From contig JAUIBL010000019.1 in the NCBI GenBank assembly GCA_030428355.1, positions 1 to 64,000 on the forward strand: 64,000 nt of DNA, given 5' to 3'. The DNA comes from Alphaproteobacteria bacterium (GTDB lineage: Bacteria; Pseudomonadota; Alphaproteobacteria; Rhodobacterales; Rhodobacteraceae). Position numbers and translations under genes: made by a program. Position 1 is the stretch's first letter; each line of letters opens with the position of its first letter. The notes beneath the pieces are model-generated. The model did no database searches and was not told the origin of the DNA. It saw nothing but the letters and a program-made list of their open reading frames with translations. Below are positions 54,922-63,082 of this stretch, piece by piece.

Positions 54922-55665
54922 ATGACGATAACGACAACGGTCGAGCCGTCGGAAATCGCCAAGTTCGAAGCGATGGCCGCCGAATGGTGGGACCCGAACG
55001 GCAAGTTCAAACCGTTGCACATGATGAACCCTGTACGTCTTGACTACATCACGACCCAGATCGCTGCGGAATTCGGCCGGGATCTCTCGAAACCCAAGCC
55101 GTTTGCCGGTCTGCGCCTTCTCGACATCGGCTGTGGCGGGGGTCTTTTGTGCGAACCCCTCGCGCGGCTTGGCGCGACGGTGGTGGGCATCGACGCAGGG
55201 GGCAGCACGATTCCCGTAGCACAGGCCCATGCACAGCAATCCGGCCTGACCATCGACTATCGCCACACCACAGCCGAAGCGCTTGGCGAATCAGGTGATG
55301 TCTTCGACGCGGTTCTGACGATGGAAGTGATCGAGCATGTTGCCGATCCTCTGGGCTTTCTCAAGGCGTGCCAGCGCCTGCTGAAACCCGGCGGTCTGCA
55401 TCTGTGTTCGACGATCAATCGCACCGCCAAAAGCTTTGGAGCCGCCATCATCGGCGCGGAATACGTGATGCGCTGGCTGCCCAAGGGCACGCATGACTGG
55501 GCCAAGTTCATCACGCCGGACGAATTGTACGGGATGTTGCGGCAAACCGGGCTTGATCCGGTGGATCGCAAGGGATTCCAGTTCAACCCCGTGAGTTGGA
55601 AATGGAGCCTGTCTGACCGCGACCTCAGCGTGAACTACGTGACGGCCGCGGTGAATCCAGCCTGA
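54922..55665 (+). CDS. ubiG: Ubiquinone biosynthesis O-methyltransferase UbiG
   Basis: A 247-residue SAM-dependent methyltransferase. It opens [30 protein letters not shown], a UbiG hallmark; the SAM site is [10 protein letters not shown] near residue 70. It performs both O-methylation steps of ubiquinone synthesis. I preferred the ATG at 54922 with GGGA upstream to the ATG at 54907; the difference is five residues. Convergent with the MarR gene. Confidence 0.94.
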   Translation: MTITTTVEPSEIAKFEAMAAEWWDPNGKFKPLHMMNPVRLDYITTQIAAEFGRDLSKPKPFAGLRLLDIGCGGGLLCEPLARLGATVVGIDAGGSTIPVAQAHAQQSGLTIDYRHTTAEALGESGDVFDAVLTMEVIEHVADPLGFLKACQRLLKPGGLHLCSTINRTAKSFGAAIIGAEYVMRWLPKGTHDWAKFITPDELYGMLRQTGLDPVDRKGFQFNPVSWKWSLSDRDLSVNYVTAAVNPA

Positions 55666-55677
55666 TCTGGGCAGGGA

Positions 55678-56127
55678 TCACCCTCGGCCATCCGGCTCTT
55701 CAAGCTTCACGCGCAGCTCGCGCAGGACAGGGATCGCCGCGCGCACCTTCGATTCACCCAATTCGGCAACCATCTCGTTGATCAACGGTGTGATCGCCGC
55801 AATCGCCGCATCCCGCGCCGACAGGCCCGCCGGACTGATCGACACCTGCTTGCGGCGCGCATCGTCCCAATCCGGGCGAATGTGAACATACCCCGCCGCT
55901 TCGAGCTTGCTCAGGGTGTTGGTCATCGCACCGCGCGTGACATGAAAGGACTTGGCCAATTGCGCCGGGGTCTTTTCCGAACCACCCCGCGCCAACTGAT
56001 TCAGCACCGAAAAATGCGAGATCTCCATCTTGTTCGGCAGCACGCGGGTCAGCCTGTTCCGCAACAACTGATCTGCGGTCAGCAATTCGCTGAACAGCGA
56101 AATGGCAAGAGGGCTGCTGTCATTCAC
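55678..56127 (-). CDS. MarR family transcriptional regulator
   Basis: A 149-residue winged-helix regulator. The DNA-binding part is EISHFSVLNQLARGGSEKTPAQLAKSFHVTRGAMTNTLSKLEAAGYVHIRPDWDDARRKQVSIS in course (core HVTRGAMTNTLSKLE), with the wing carrying DDARRKQ. It starts with GTG at 56127, overlapping the nitrilase-family stop as GTGA, so it is the last gene of the comF-grxC-nit operon. No binding site is evident upstream of its own gene; it may regulate the operon or the divergent genes elsewhere. Confidence 0.85.
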   Translation of the reverse strand: MNDSSPLAISLFSELLTADQLLRNRLTRVLPNKMEISHFSVLNQLARGGSEKTPAQLAKSFHVTRGAMTNTLSKLEAAGYVHIRPDWDDARRKQVSISPAGLSARDAAIAAITPLINEMVAELGESKVRAAIPVLRELRVKLEEPDGRG

Positions 56128-56957
56128 CAAGGGCCAGAGAATTCTCTATCATGCTGTAAAGACGGCACTTTATGGCGCGCCTGGGCAACCTGCGTCAAGT
56201 CGAGGTCTACAAGATGCACCCCCGGGCGCTGCCCCGCGTCCAAAAGAACCTCACCCCAGGGCGAAACGACAAGCGAATGCCCATGAGTTGTGCGCGGCTT
56301 GCCTGTGCTGACCCTGTGCTGCCCGACCTGTGCCGGCGCCAGGACGAAACATCCGGTCTCGATCGCCCGCGCGCGCAGCAGTGGCTCCCAGTGCATCGGC
56401 CCGGTTGCCGGCGAAAACGCGGCGGGCACTGTCAGGATGTCGGCCCCGGCCTGCGCCAAGGCGCGGTGCAGATAGGGAAAACGCACGTCATAGCACACTG
56501 TCAGGCCAATGCGGCCAAACGGCGTTTCGGCCAGAACAGCCCGGTGCCCCGGTGCAAACCCTGCCGATTCCCGGAACGTCTCGGTCTCGGTCACCTGCAC
56601 GTCGAACATGTGCAACTTGTCGTACCACGCCGCAATCGACCCGTCCGGGGCAATCAGGAACGACCGGTTGGCGAACCTCTCCTCAGGTGGCTCTGCCCTG
56701 AGCGCAAGCGATCCGATCAGGATCCACACCCCCAGCCGCGCCGCCTCGTTCCGCAATCCGGCCAGCGTCGGATCATCATCCTGCGCGACCAGAACACTGC
56801 GCTGATGGCTGCGGCTGTTGCTGATGCAATTCGTGACTTCGGGCGTCAGGATAAACGTCGCACCGTCCCGCGCTGCATCCTGCACAAGGCCGGACGTGAC
56901 CTGCAGATTGTCCAGCGGATCATCCGAAGACGTCAGTTGAAGCAGGGCAGCGCGCAT
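56124..56957 (-). CDS. Nitrilase-family amidase, Nit1-like (deaminated glutathione amidase candidate)
   Basis: A 277-residue carbon-nitrogen hydrolase with the Glu-Lys-Cys triad: E40 in LTPEVTN, K114 in YDKLHMFDV and C155 in GLTVCYDVRF. YDKLHMFDV and CYDVRFPYLHRALAQAGADIL are Nit1/Nit2-type motifs, associated with removal of deaminated glutathione. The gene lies 5 bases after grxC, which fits a glutathione-linked role. It is followed by the MarR gene with a GTGA overlap. Confidence 0.9.
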   Translation of the reverse strand: MRAALLQLTSSDDPLDNLQVTSGLVQDAARDGATFILTPEVTNCISNSRSHQRSVLVAQDDDPTLAGLRNEAARLGVWILIGSLALRAEPPEERFANRSFLIAPDGSIAAWYDKLHMFDVQVTETETFRESAGFAPGHRAVLAETPFGRIGLTVCYDVRFPYLHRALAQAGADILTVPAAFSPATGPMHWEPLLRARAIETGCFVLAPAQVGQHRVSTGKPRTTHGHSLVVSPWGEVLLDAGQRPGVHLVDLDLTQVAQARHKVPSLQHDREFSGPW

Positions 56958-56962
56958 GTCCG

Positions 56963-57220
56963 TCAGGCCGCAAGCAGCGAATCAAGCTTGCCGGCGCGGT
57001 CCAGCGCATAAAGATCATCGCAGCCCCCGACATGAAGATCCCCGATGAAGATCTGCGGAACGGTGCGTCCACCATTGGCGCGCTGGATCATCTCGGGCTT
57101 GCGATCCGGATGAGCCAGAACGTCGATCTCGGTAAACGTCGCGCCCTTCTGAGTCAAAAGCCGCTTGGCCGCGTGGCAGAATCCGCAAAGCGGTGAGGTA
57201 TAGATTTCGATCTGTGGCAT
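56963..57220 (-). CDS. grxC: Glutaredoxin 3
   Basis: An 85-residue glutaredoxin. The active site is CGFC (C12 and C15); the usual family member has CPYC, so both middle residues are changed. GGRTVPQIFIGDLHVGGCDDL provides the cis-Pro and the glutathione-binding GG. It reduces mixed disulfides with glutathione. I chose the ATG at 57220; the earlier ATG of the frame adds five residues. Between comF and the nitrilase-family gene. Confidence 0.93.
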   Translation of the reverse strand: MPQIEIYTSPLCGFCHAAKRLLTQKGATFTEIDVLAHPDRKPEMIQRANGGRTVPQIFIGDLHVGGCDDLYALDRAGKLDSLLAA

Positions 57221-57250
57221 GTGATGTCCCTTCACGTAACTGTCAGGGAT

Positions 57251-57979
57251 TTACGCCGCCTTTGCAACGCGTGCCAGAACCGAGACGTAAATCTCTCGAC
57301 ACTGTGCGTGATGACAGGCCACGGCACAGGCCGCCAGCGTCGCCCCGGATGTCATCACGTCATCGACAAGAAGAACCGGACGATCCCGCAACCGCGCCGC
57401 ATGGCCAGAGCGCACGGAAATCGCGTCGGACAGTTCCGCAAACCGCGCATCCCGCGACTTCCCGTCAAGCGACACCGTGCGCCGATGCCGGACAAGACTG
57501 TCCGGGCAGAACGCCATCCCCCTGCGTTTCGCAATCGCCTGCGCCAGCAACGCGGACTGGTTGTACCGCCGCGACAGAAGCCGGAAAAGGTGCAACGGTA
57601 CAGGCAGCACCAGCGTCTCTGGCGGCAGGTCGGGTGGGCAGGCCCGGGCCATCCAGTCGGCGGCCATAGCGACGATGTCGTGACGGTCCCCGTGCTTCAG
57701 CCCCAAAACCAGCTTGCGCGCGACACCCTCATACCGCAACGCAGCGCGCCCGCGTGACCAGGGCCGCCCGATCGACAGACAATCGTCGCACTGCACGGCA
57801 CTGTCCGAACAGCCCGGTAGGGCGATCCCGCACAGATCGCAGACCAGACCCGTGATGAAGGGCGTTTCTGCAAAACACGAGGCGCACAGCCCATGATCCT
57901 GCTCGACCAACCCGCCACACCCAAGACAGCGGGGCGGATAAATCATCTGCAGCGCAGTTTGCAATCCCGTCCGCAGCAC
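57251..57979 (-). CDS. comF: ComF family phosphoribosyltransferase-like protein
   Basis: A 242-residue protein. An N-terminal zinc finger (CLGCGGLVEQDHGLCASC) is followed by a second Cys pair and the PRTase domain with VLLVDDVMTSGATLAA, the PRPP-binding loop, near residue 210. ComF proteins are needed for DNA uptake in competent bacteria, but in alphaproteobacteria their role is mostly untested. It starts with GTG at 57979; an internal ATG at 57946 is less likely because the family N-terminus precedes it. First gene of the comF-grxC-nit-marR operon. Confidence 0.92.
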   Translation of the reverse strand: MLRTGLQTALQMIYPPRCLGCGGLVEQDHGLCASCFAETPFITGLVCDLCGIALPGCSDSAVQCDDCLSIGRPWSRGRAALRYEGVARKLVLGLKHGDRHDIVAMAADWMARACPPDLPPETLVLPVPLHLFRLLSRRYNQSALLAQAIAKRRGMAFCPDSLVRHRRTVSLDGKSRDARFAELSDAISVRSGHAARLRDRPVLLVDDVMTSGATLAACAVACHHAQCREIYVSVLARVAKAA

Positions 57980-57993
57980 CTTATCTCGCTTCC

Positions 57994-58815
57994 ATGTCCG
58001 ACATCCCTGCCCTCACCGATCGGCTGGCCTTGGCCCGTCATCGCGACCGCGCCCGGAAATCCCCGGCGCTGTTTCTGCATCAAGAGGCTTTGGCCGATGT
58101 GCAGGATCGGCTCGCATTGGTTAACAAATCCTTTACGGCTCCGGCTGTCGTCACACCGTTCCCCGACCTGTGGCGTGACACGTTTCCACAGGCGCATGTC
58201 ATCGCCGACGAGGATGTCCTCGACCTTGGCGAAAACACACATGACCTGATCATTCACGCGATGGCCCTGCATTGGGCCAATGACCCGGTCGGGCAGTTGA
58301 TTCAGTGCCGCCGTGCACTCAGGCCGGACGGCTTGTTGCTCGTCGTGGCGCTTGGTGGTCAGACCCTGCACGAATTGCGCGCCGCTTTGGGACAGGCCGA
58401 GATCGAAATCACCGGCGGCTTGTCTCCGCGCATCGCCCCGATGGGGGAAATCCGCGATCTGGGCGCATTGTTGCAAAGGGCAGGTCTGGCCTTGCCTGTC
58501 GCTGACAGCGCCATTCTGAAGACCAGCTATGCGACGCCGCTGCACCTGATGCACGATCTGCGCGCGATGGGCGAAACCAATGCTTTGACCGCCCGGCTCA
58601 GACACCCGACGCGCCGAACGGTCTTGCTGCGCGCGATGGAACTTTATGCAGAGGCCTATGCCGACGAAACCGGCAGGATCTTTGCAACATTCGAAATGAT
58701 CACGCTCACCGGCTGGGCCCCCGATTCGTCGCAACCAAAGCCCTTGCGACCCGGATCTGCGGCGCAACGGCTGGCGGATGCGCTGAACACGGTGGAAACA
58801 CCGCTCAAAGATTGA
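57994..58815 (+). CDS. Methyltransferase-like protein, NDUFAF5/BioC-type
   Basis: A 273-residue protein of the class I methyltransferase fold. It opens MSDIPALTDRLALARHRDRARK and has FLHQEALADVQDRLALVNKSF, LHWANDPVGQLIQCRRALRPDGLLLV and GETNALTARLRHPTRR. This layout matches the alphaproteobacterial relatives of NDUFAF5, the mitochondrial complex I assembly factor that hydroxylates an Arg of NDUFS7. The usual glycine-rich SAM loop is weak: the region before VIADEDVLDL lacks a clear GxGxG. It is divergent from comF across 14 bases. Confidence 0.8.
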   Translation: MSDIPALTDRLALARHRDRARKSPALFLHQEALADVQDRLALVNKSFTAPAVVTPFPDLWRDTFPQAHVIADEDVLDLGENTHDLIIHAMALHWANDPVGQLIQCRRALRPDGLLLVVALGGQTLHELRAALGQAEIEITGGLSPRIAPMGEIRDLGALLQRAGLALPVADSAILKTSYATPLHLMHDLRAMGETNALTARLRHPTRRTVLLRAMELYAEAYADETGRIFATFEMITLTGWAPDSSQPKPLRPGSAAQRLADALNTVETPLKD

Positions 58816-58871
58816 CCTGACCGGGATAGAGGTTAGTTAGCCCGCTAAAGGAAGCTAAGGAAACAGGCCCG

Positions 58872-59936
58872 ATGTTGGACGCGACAAAAACAGCTCAACG
58901 CCCGACCCACGCCCCGACCGATCACCCCAAGGTGCCGGCCGAGCGCGTCGGTATTCTTCTGGCCAATCTTGGGACGCCGGATCACTATTCCTATTGGCCG
59001 ATGCGCCGGTATCTCAACGAGTTCCTGTCCGACCGCCGGGTGATCGACTATAGCCCATGGCTCTGGCAACCGCTGCTTCAATTGATCATCCTCACCAAAC
59101 GTCCGTTCAGCTCGGGTGAAGCGTACAAGTCGATCTGGAACGAGGATCAGGGCGAAAGCCCCCTGATGACCATCACCAAGGACCAGACCGCGAAGATCAC
59201 CAAGGTCATGCAGGATCGGTACGGCGATCAGGTCATGGTCGATTTCTGCATGCGCTATGGCAACCCGTCGACCAAATCCAAGGTCCGGGCGATGGTCGAC
59301 GCCGGATGCCGCAAGATCCTGTTTTTCCCGCTCTATCCGCATTACGCAGGCGCAACTTCAGCGACCGCCAATGACCAGTTCTTCCGCGCCCTGATGGACG
59401 AGAAGTGGCAACCGACCGTGCGCACGGTTGATCCCTACTACCAGCACCCGCTCTATATCGAGGCGCTCGCCCAGTCGATCGAACGCGCCTATGCGAAACT
59501 GGAAACCCGGCCCGATATTCTTGTCTGTTCCTATCACGGGGTGCCCAAACGTTACCTGATGGAGGGCGATCCCTATCACTGCCAGTGCCAGAAGACGACG
59601 CGCCTGCTCAAGGAGCGGCTGGGCTGGGACGACACCGAGATCACCACCACCTTCCAGTCGAAATTCGGTCCCGAGGAATGGCTGAAGCCCTATACCGTGG
59701 AAGAAGTCGCGCGTCTGGCCGAGGAAGACGGCAAGAAGAACATCGCGGTCTGCGCGCCGGCCTTCTCAGCCGACTGCATCGAAACGCTGGAAGAGATCAA
59801 TGAAGAGATCAAGGAAAGCTTCGAAGAGGCCGGCGGTGAGCATTTCACCTACATCCCCTGTCTCAACGACGATGATGCGCATATCGCGGCATTGTCTGCG
59901 GTGATCGAGGAAAACCTGAACGGCTGGCTGGACTGA
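58872..59936 (+). CDS. hemH: Ferrochelatase
   Basis: A 354-residue enzyme inserting Fe2+ into protoporphyrin IX, the last step of haem synthesis. It opens RVGILLANLGTPDHYSYWPMRRYLNEFLSD. The catalytic His is in CSYHGVPKRYL near residue 215, and the Glu in FTYIPCLNDDDAHIAAL context follows at the end. Cysteines CQCQKTTRLLKERLGW are the usual bacterial segment. It starts 56 bases after the methyltransferase gene and is followed by a strong hairpin shared with the opposite small gene. Confidence 0.95.
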   Translation: MLDATKTAQRPTHAPTDHPKVPAERVGILLANLGTPDHYSYWPMRRYLNEFLSDRRVIDYSPWLWQPLLQLIILTKRPFSSGEAYKSIWNEDQGESPLMTITKDQTAKITKVMQDRYGDQVMVDFCMRYGNPSTKSKVRAMVDAGCRKILFFPLYPHYAGATSATANDQFFRALMDEKWQPTVRTVDPYYQHPLYIEALAQSIERAYAKLETRPDILVCSYHGVPKRYLMEGDPYHCQCQKTTRLLKERLGWDDTEITTTFQSKFGPEEWLKPYTVEEVARLAEEDGKKNIAVCAPAFSADCIETLEEINEEIKESFEEAGGEHFTYIPCLNDDDAHIAALSAVIEENLNGWLD

Positions 59937-59961
59937 TCCCGGTCAGACGGCCTGCCCGAAA

Positions 59962-59995
59962 TAAAAAAGGCGGTGCATTAGCACCGCCTTTTTCT
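59962..59995. terminator. Bidirectional terminator between hemH and the small secreted peptide gene
   Basis: AAGGCGGTGC-ATTA-GCACCGCCTT (59967-59990) is a perfect 10-base stem with a 4-base loop, flanked by A's on the left and T's on the right. It ends both convergent transcripts. Confidence 0.93.
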
Positions 59996-60015
59996 TTAGT
60001 CCGATCCGCCGTGGA

Positions 60016-60207
60016 TCAGTCAGCAGCAGCAGCAGCCAGCAGGGCCAGAACGACCAGCGGGATGATGATGCCAGCGGACGAGGAGCTTGCTGCGGCTTCT
60101 TCAACCACAACCACCGGCTCCATCATCACGTCGTCTTTTGCGTAGGAACCGGCCATTGCTGTCGAAGCAGCACCAGCGAACGCGGCGGCGAGAACGAGTT
60201 TCTTCAT
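60016..60207 (-). CDS. Small exported membrane peptide of Rhodobacterales
   Basis: A 63-residue protein. A Sec signal peptide (MKKLVLAAAFAGAASTAMA, cleavage near residue 19) is followed by a short acidic linker (DDVMMEPVVVVEEAA) and a C-terminal hydrophobic helix (IIIPLVVLALLAAAAAD). The mature part would be a 44-residue membrane peptide facing the periplasm. Similar peptides occur beside hemH in this order and have sometimes been mislabelled ferrochelatase; this one has no catalytic features. The ATG at 60207 has GGAGG upstream. Function unknown. Confidence 0.75.
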   Translation of the reverse strand: MKKLVLAAAFAGAASTAMAGSYAKDDVMMEPVVVVEEAAASSSSAGIIIPLVVLALLAAAAAD

Positions 60208-60266
60208 ATTAACCTCCAGATATTTGCATGTCGGCGCGCAAAGCGACACACGACAGGCACCCAAGA

Positions 60267-60279
60267 CTTACCTCGTAAG
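60267..60279. promoter_or_regulatory. Inverted repeat CTTAC-CTC-GTAAG upstream of the small peptide gene
   Basis: The arms CTTAC and GTAAG are perfect complements with a 3-base spacer; one base further each side also nearly matches. It lies about 60 bases upstream of the small peptide start, in its promoter region, and could bind a regulator. The 146 bases between this gene and the L,D-transpeptidase gene otherwise show no gene. Confidence 0.35.
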
Positions 60280-60353
60280 ACTCTCTAACCAGTATATCGT
60301 GCCAAATGCAAACCTATCTTATCGCACGACTTTCCGGCTTCGCCCCCATGTCG

Positions 60354-60953
60354 TCAAATTAGCAACACCTGCGTGCCGACTTTCGCCAATTCGTAAAGCT
60401 CTTCGATATGTTCGTTGTAAAGCCCGATACATCCGTTCGACGAACGACGCCCGATCTTGCGCGTATCATGCGTTCCGTGGATGCGATAATACGTCCAGCT
60501 CAGGTGCAGGGCACGGGTTCCAAGCGGGTTGTCCGGCCCCGGCGGCACATAGTCCGGCCATTCGGGGTTGCGGATTTTCATCGACGGGGTGGGGCGCCAA
60601 TCGGGTTCGGGATCCTTGAAGGTCACCTGCGTGCGACCACGGCGCGTCAGATCTTCGGTCAGGGGCACCGAAGACGGGTAAAGACGGTAATTCCCATTCT
60701 CTTCCCAGTAATGCAGGGCGCGCGAATCAATATCGACAAGGATCGCGCCGTTTCTCAGATTTTCGAAATACGGCTGCCAATCCAGTGTCCGGAAACTCGA
60801 GACGTTCCGGCGCACGGCCTGCGACAGATCGCGCTCGATCTCGACGGTCGAGCCGTCATTGACGTCTTGCGCGACAGCCGGAGACGCAACAAGTGCGGCC
60901 GTCCCGGCAAGGAAATGACGGCGGTTCAGGGAATAACGCGGTGTATTTGCCAT
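60354..60953 (-). CDS. L,D-transpeptidase (YkuD fold), exported
   Basis: A 199-residue exported protein. A Tat-type signal (LNRRHFLAGTAALVASPAVAQ, cleavage near residue 29) leads to the YkuD domain. The catalytic motif is HGT near H159 and SSNGCIGL with nucleophile C175. Such enzymes form 3-3 cross-links in peptidoglycan or attach proteins to it. Its N-terminal part (YFENLRNGAILVDIDSRALHYW) is the usual first strand pair. It is divergent from the CAP-domain gene across 167 bases. Confidence 0.88.
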   Translation of the reverse strand: MANTPRYSLNRRHFLAGTAALVASPAVAQDVNDGSTVEIERDLSQAVRRNVSSFRTLDWQPYFENLRNGAILVDIDSRALHYWEENGNYRLYPSSVPLTEDLTRRGRTQVTFKDPEPDWRPTPSMKIRNPEWPDYVPPGPDNPLGTRALHLSWTYYRIHGTHDTRKIGRRSSNGCIGLYNEHIEELYELAKVGTQVLLI

Positions 60954-61120
60954 CTCATGGCCTCTTCATCGGCAAAATTGGGAACTCGCGCAACTATATG
61001 GCGTGAATGCCTCAGTCGCAATTCAAAGGAATGTCATATCGGCAAATCTCGGCTTTGTGTGTTTGCTCACACCCTTGTCTGACGATAAGCCCGGAGACGA
61101 CCAAACTTGGGTGGCTGATC

Positions 61121-61672
61121 ATGAAGCGTTCGACATTTCTTTTGGGGGCTGCCGCACTGGCCCTGACCGCCTGTGCCGGAGCGCCGCCGCCGACACTGGG
61201 ACCGGACGGAAAACCGCTTCCCCGTGTCTACCGCATCCGGTCCTCGGACACAGGTCGCATCCAGTTCCGCATGCTCGACGCGGTGAACGCGCTGCGTCAG
61301 GCCTCGGGCGCGCCCGCGCTCGATCTGAACGCTCAGCTCAATGCCGCCGCTGCGACCCATGCCCGCGACATGAGCGTGCAGAATCGCCCCTGGCATTTCG
61401 GGTCCGACGGGTCATCCCCGATCACACGCATTCAGCGCGCCGGATATACCGGACGCCTTGTCGGCGAGGCGATTTCCGAAACCTACGAGACCGAACTGGA
61501 AACGCTGGGCGCATGGATGGAAGCGCCGAACACACGGACGGTTCTTCTTGATCCTTCGGCACGCGAAATGGGCTTCTCGTGGTTCCAGGAGCCGAACGGC
61601 AAGATCTGGTGGAACCTTGTTCTGGGCACACCGGAAGAGACCGGGTTCATCCCGGTGAACGCGCCATCCTGA
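61121..61672 (+). CDS. CAP (SCP/PR1) domain lipoprotein
   Basis: A 183-residue protein. The lipobox LTAC (Cys near residue 18) follows a hydrophobic signal, so the mature protein is membrane-anchored. The CAP domain has MLDAVNALRQASGAPALDLNAQLNAAAATHARDMS and GYTGRLVGEAISE, with the usual His of HARDM. Bacterial CAP proteins are extracytoplasmic; many are of unknown activity. The ATG at 61121 was chosen; the earlier frame to 61007 has poor composition. It lies between two L,D-transpeptidase-fold genes. Confidence 0.85.
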   Translation: MKRSTFLLGAAALALTACAGAPPPTLGPDGKPLPRVYRIRSSDTGRIQFRMLDAVNALRQASGAPALDLNAQLNAAAATHARDMSVQNRPWHFGSDGSSPITRIQRAGYTGRLVGEAISETYETELETLGAWMEAPNTRTVLLDPSAREMGFSWFQEPNGKIWWNLVLGTPEETGFIPVNAPS

Positions 61673-61689
61673 TTTAGGTCCGTATTGGT

Positions 61690-61717
61690 CCCAATGTTTC
61701 GCGCGCGAAACATTGGG
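61690..61717. terminator. Perfect 28-base palindrome between convergent genes
   Basis: The bases from CCCAATG (61690) through GTTTCGCGCGCGAAAC to CATTGGG (61717) are a perfect palindrome with no spacer. As RNA it gives the same stem on both strands, so it could end transcription from the CAP gene and the opposite lipoprotein gene. No T tract flanks it. It could also be a protein-binding site. Confidence 0.5.
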
Positions 61718-61734
61718 TCAGGTCTACTGACCCT

Positions 61735-62220
61735 TCACGGGTTGATCGTGATCGGCGTTCCCGTCCTGACCATCGAATAAATCTCGCGCATTTCGCGGTT
61801 GGTCACGGCGATGCAGCCCCATGTCCAGTCGCGCCCGCCCTTGCGGTTCTTCCACGGTCGCCCGTGAATGAAAATGTCGCCACCCGGCGATTTTCCCATG
61901 GCGCGGGCTGCGGCCACGTCATGCGGTCTGGGGTAATCTATTCCCAGCGACAGGTAGAAATTGCTGTTGGGATTGCGGCGGTCGATCATGTATTCGCCTT
62001 CGGGCGTCTTGCCGTCGCCTTCGATCTGCTTGTGCCCAACGGGGGCAAACCCAAGCCCGATGTCATAGGATTTGAGCACCGCATTATGGTGCATCAGATA
62101 CATCTTGCGATCAGCCTTCTGCACCACGATCCGGGTGACTTCGGGGCCGGTATAGGTGGGGAACTTGCCGCAGGCGGTTAGCCCGAGAAGAAGCGCGAAA
62201 AGCGTCAGGAGTCGCAACAT
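61735..62220 (-). CDS. L,D-transpeptidase-fold lipoprotein
   Basis: A 161-residue protein. A lipoprotein signal (MLRLLTLFALLLGLTAC, lipid Cys near residue 17) is followed by a YkuD domain: VVQKADRKMYLMHHN, GDGKTPEGEYMIDRRNPNSNFYLSLGIDYP, HGRPW, and the nucleophile in WTWGCIAVTN. The conserved catalytic order His then Cys is kept. It may cross-link or trim peptidoglycan. I chose the ATG at 62220; the longer frame adds an unusual 59-residue leader. It faces the CAP lipoprotein gene across a palindrome. Confidence 0.85.
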   Translation of the reverse strand: MLRLLTLFALLLGLTACGKFPTYTGPEVTRIVVQKADRKMYLMHHNAVLKSYDIGLGFAPVGHKQIEGDGKTPEGEYMIDRRNPNSNFYLSLGIDYPRPHDVAAARAMGKSPGGDIFIHGRPWKNRKGGRDWTWGCIAVTNREMREIYSMVRTGTPITINP

Positions 62221-62305
62221 TGGAAACACTGCCCGATTTGTTTTCCCCAGTGTACCAGACAACGGGGCAAACGGGAAAACGAAACCGTGAGTCAGGCTTG
62301 CTGGA

Positions 62306-63070
62306 TCACCTCTGATCCAGCCGCCGTTCGATGGCTTCAAGCCGGGCAAGAACCTGATCACGGTATGCGTCGGTCTTTTCGTTGGATTCCTCCGCATGTG
62401 CGTCCTGCATCGAATTCACGATCAGACCCACAAGTAGGTTCACCACCGCAAAGGTCGTGACCATGATGAACGGCACGAAGAATGCCCAGGCCCACGGATA
62501 CACTTCCATCACCGGGCGCACGATGCCCATCGACCATGACTCGAGCGTCATGATCTGAAACAGCGAATAGGCCGACCGGCCCAGATCTCCGAACCAGTCC
62601 GGGAAAGCGTCGCTGAACAGCTTGGTGGCCATGACCGACCCGATGTAGAAGATCAGCGCCATGAGCAGGAACACGCTGCCCATGCCCGGCAACGCGGTGA
62701 TAAAGCCCTCGACCACCCGGCGCAGGCGAGGGGCCACGGAAATGATGCGCAACACCCGCAGGATGCGCAGCGCCCGGAGCACCGAAAAGCCCTGTGCCGC
62801 GGGAACAAGCGCGATGCCGACGATGATGAAGTCAAAGATGTTCCAGCCGCTTCGGAAGAACCGCAGCCCATGGGCGAACAGCTTGAGCACGATCTCGATC
62901 ACGAAGACCGCAAGGCACAGTTTGTCCAGAAACAGGATTTGCGGGCCTGCGACGGCCATCACCTTTTCCGAGGTTTCCAGACCCAGCAACACGGCATTGA
63001 ACAGGATCACGCCGATGATGAAGTTCGTCACCCAGGCCCGTTCCAGAAACGCCGCCACCTTGCTTTGCAT
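62306..63070 (-). CDS. Bacterial voltage-gated sodium channel (NavSp1/NaChBac type)
   Basis: A 254-residue, six-segment channel. S4 carries Arg at every third position (R99, R102, R105, R108 in VLRALRILRVLRII). The selectivity filter is TLESWSM (175-181), identical in kind to NavSp1 of Ruegeria (Silicibacter) pomeroyi, with the Glu that selects sodium. S6 is VTTFAVVNLLVGLIVNSMQ, followed by a C-terminal coiled coil (residues about 226-254) that tetramerises the channel. Bacterial Nav channels support pH balance, motility and chemotaxis. Twelve bases from the RNA methyltransferase gene. Confidence 0.92.
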   Translation of the reverse strand: MQSKVAAFLERAWVTNFIIGVILFNAVLLGLETSEKVMAVAGPQILFLDKLCLAVFVIEIVLKLFAHGLRFFRSGWNIFDFIIVGIALVPAAQGFSVLRALRILRVLRIISVAPRLRRVVEGFITALPGMGSVFLLMALIFYIGSVMATKLFSDAFPDWFGDLGRSAYSLFQIMTLESWSMGIVRPVMEVYPWAWAFFVPFIMVTTFAVVNLLVGLIVNSMQDAHAEESNEKTDAYRDQVLARLEAIERRLDQR

Positions 63071-63082
63071 CGCCTTGCCTCG

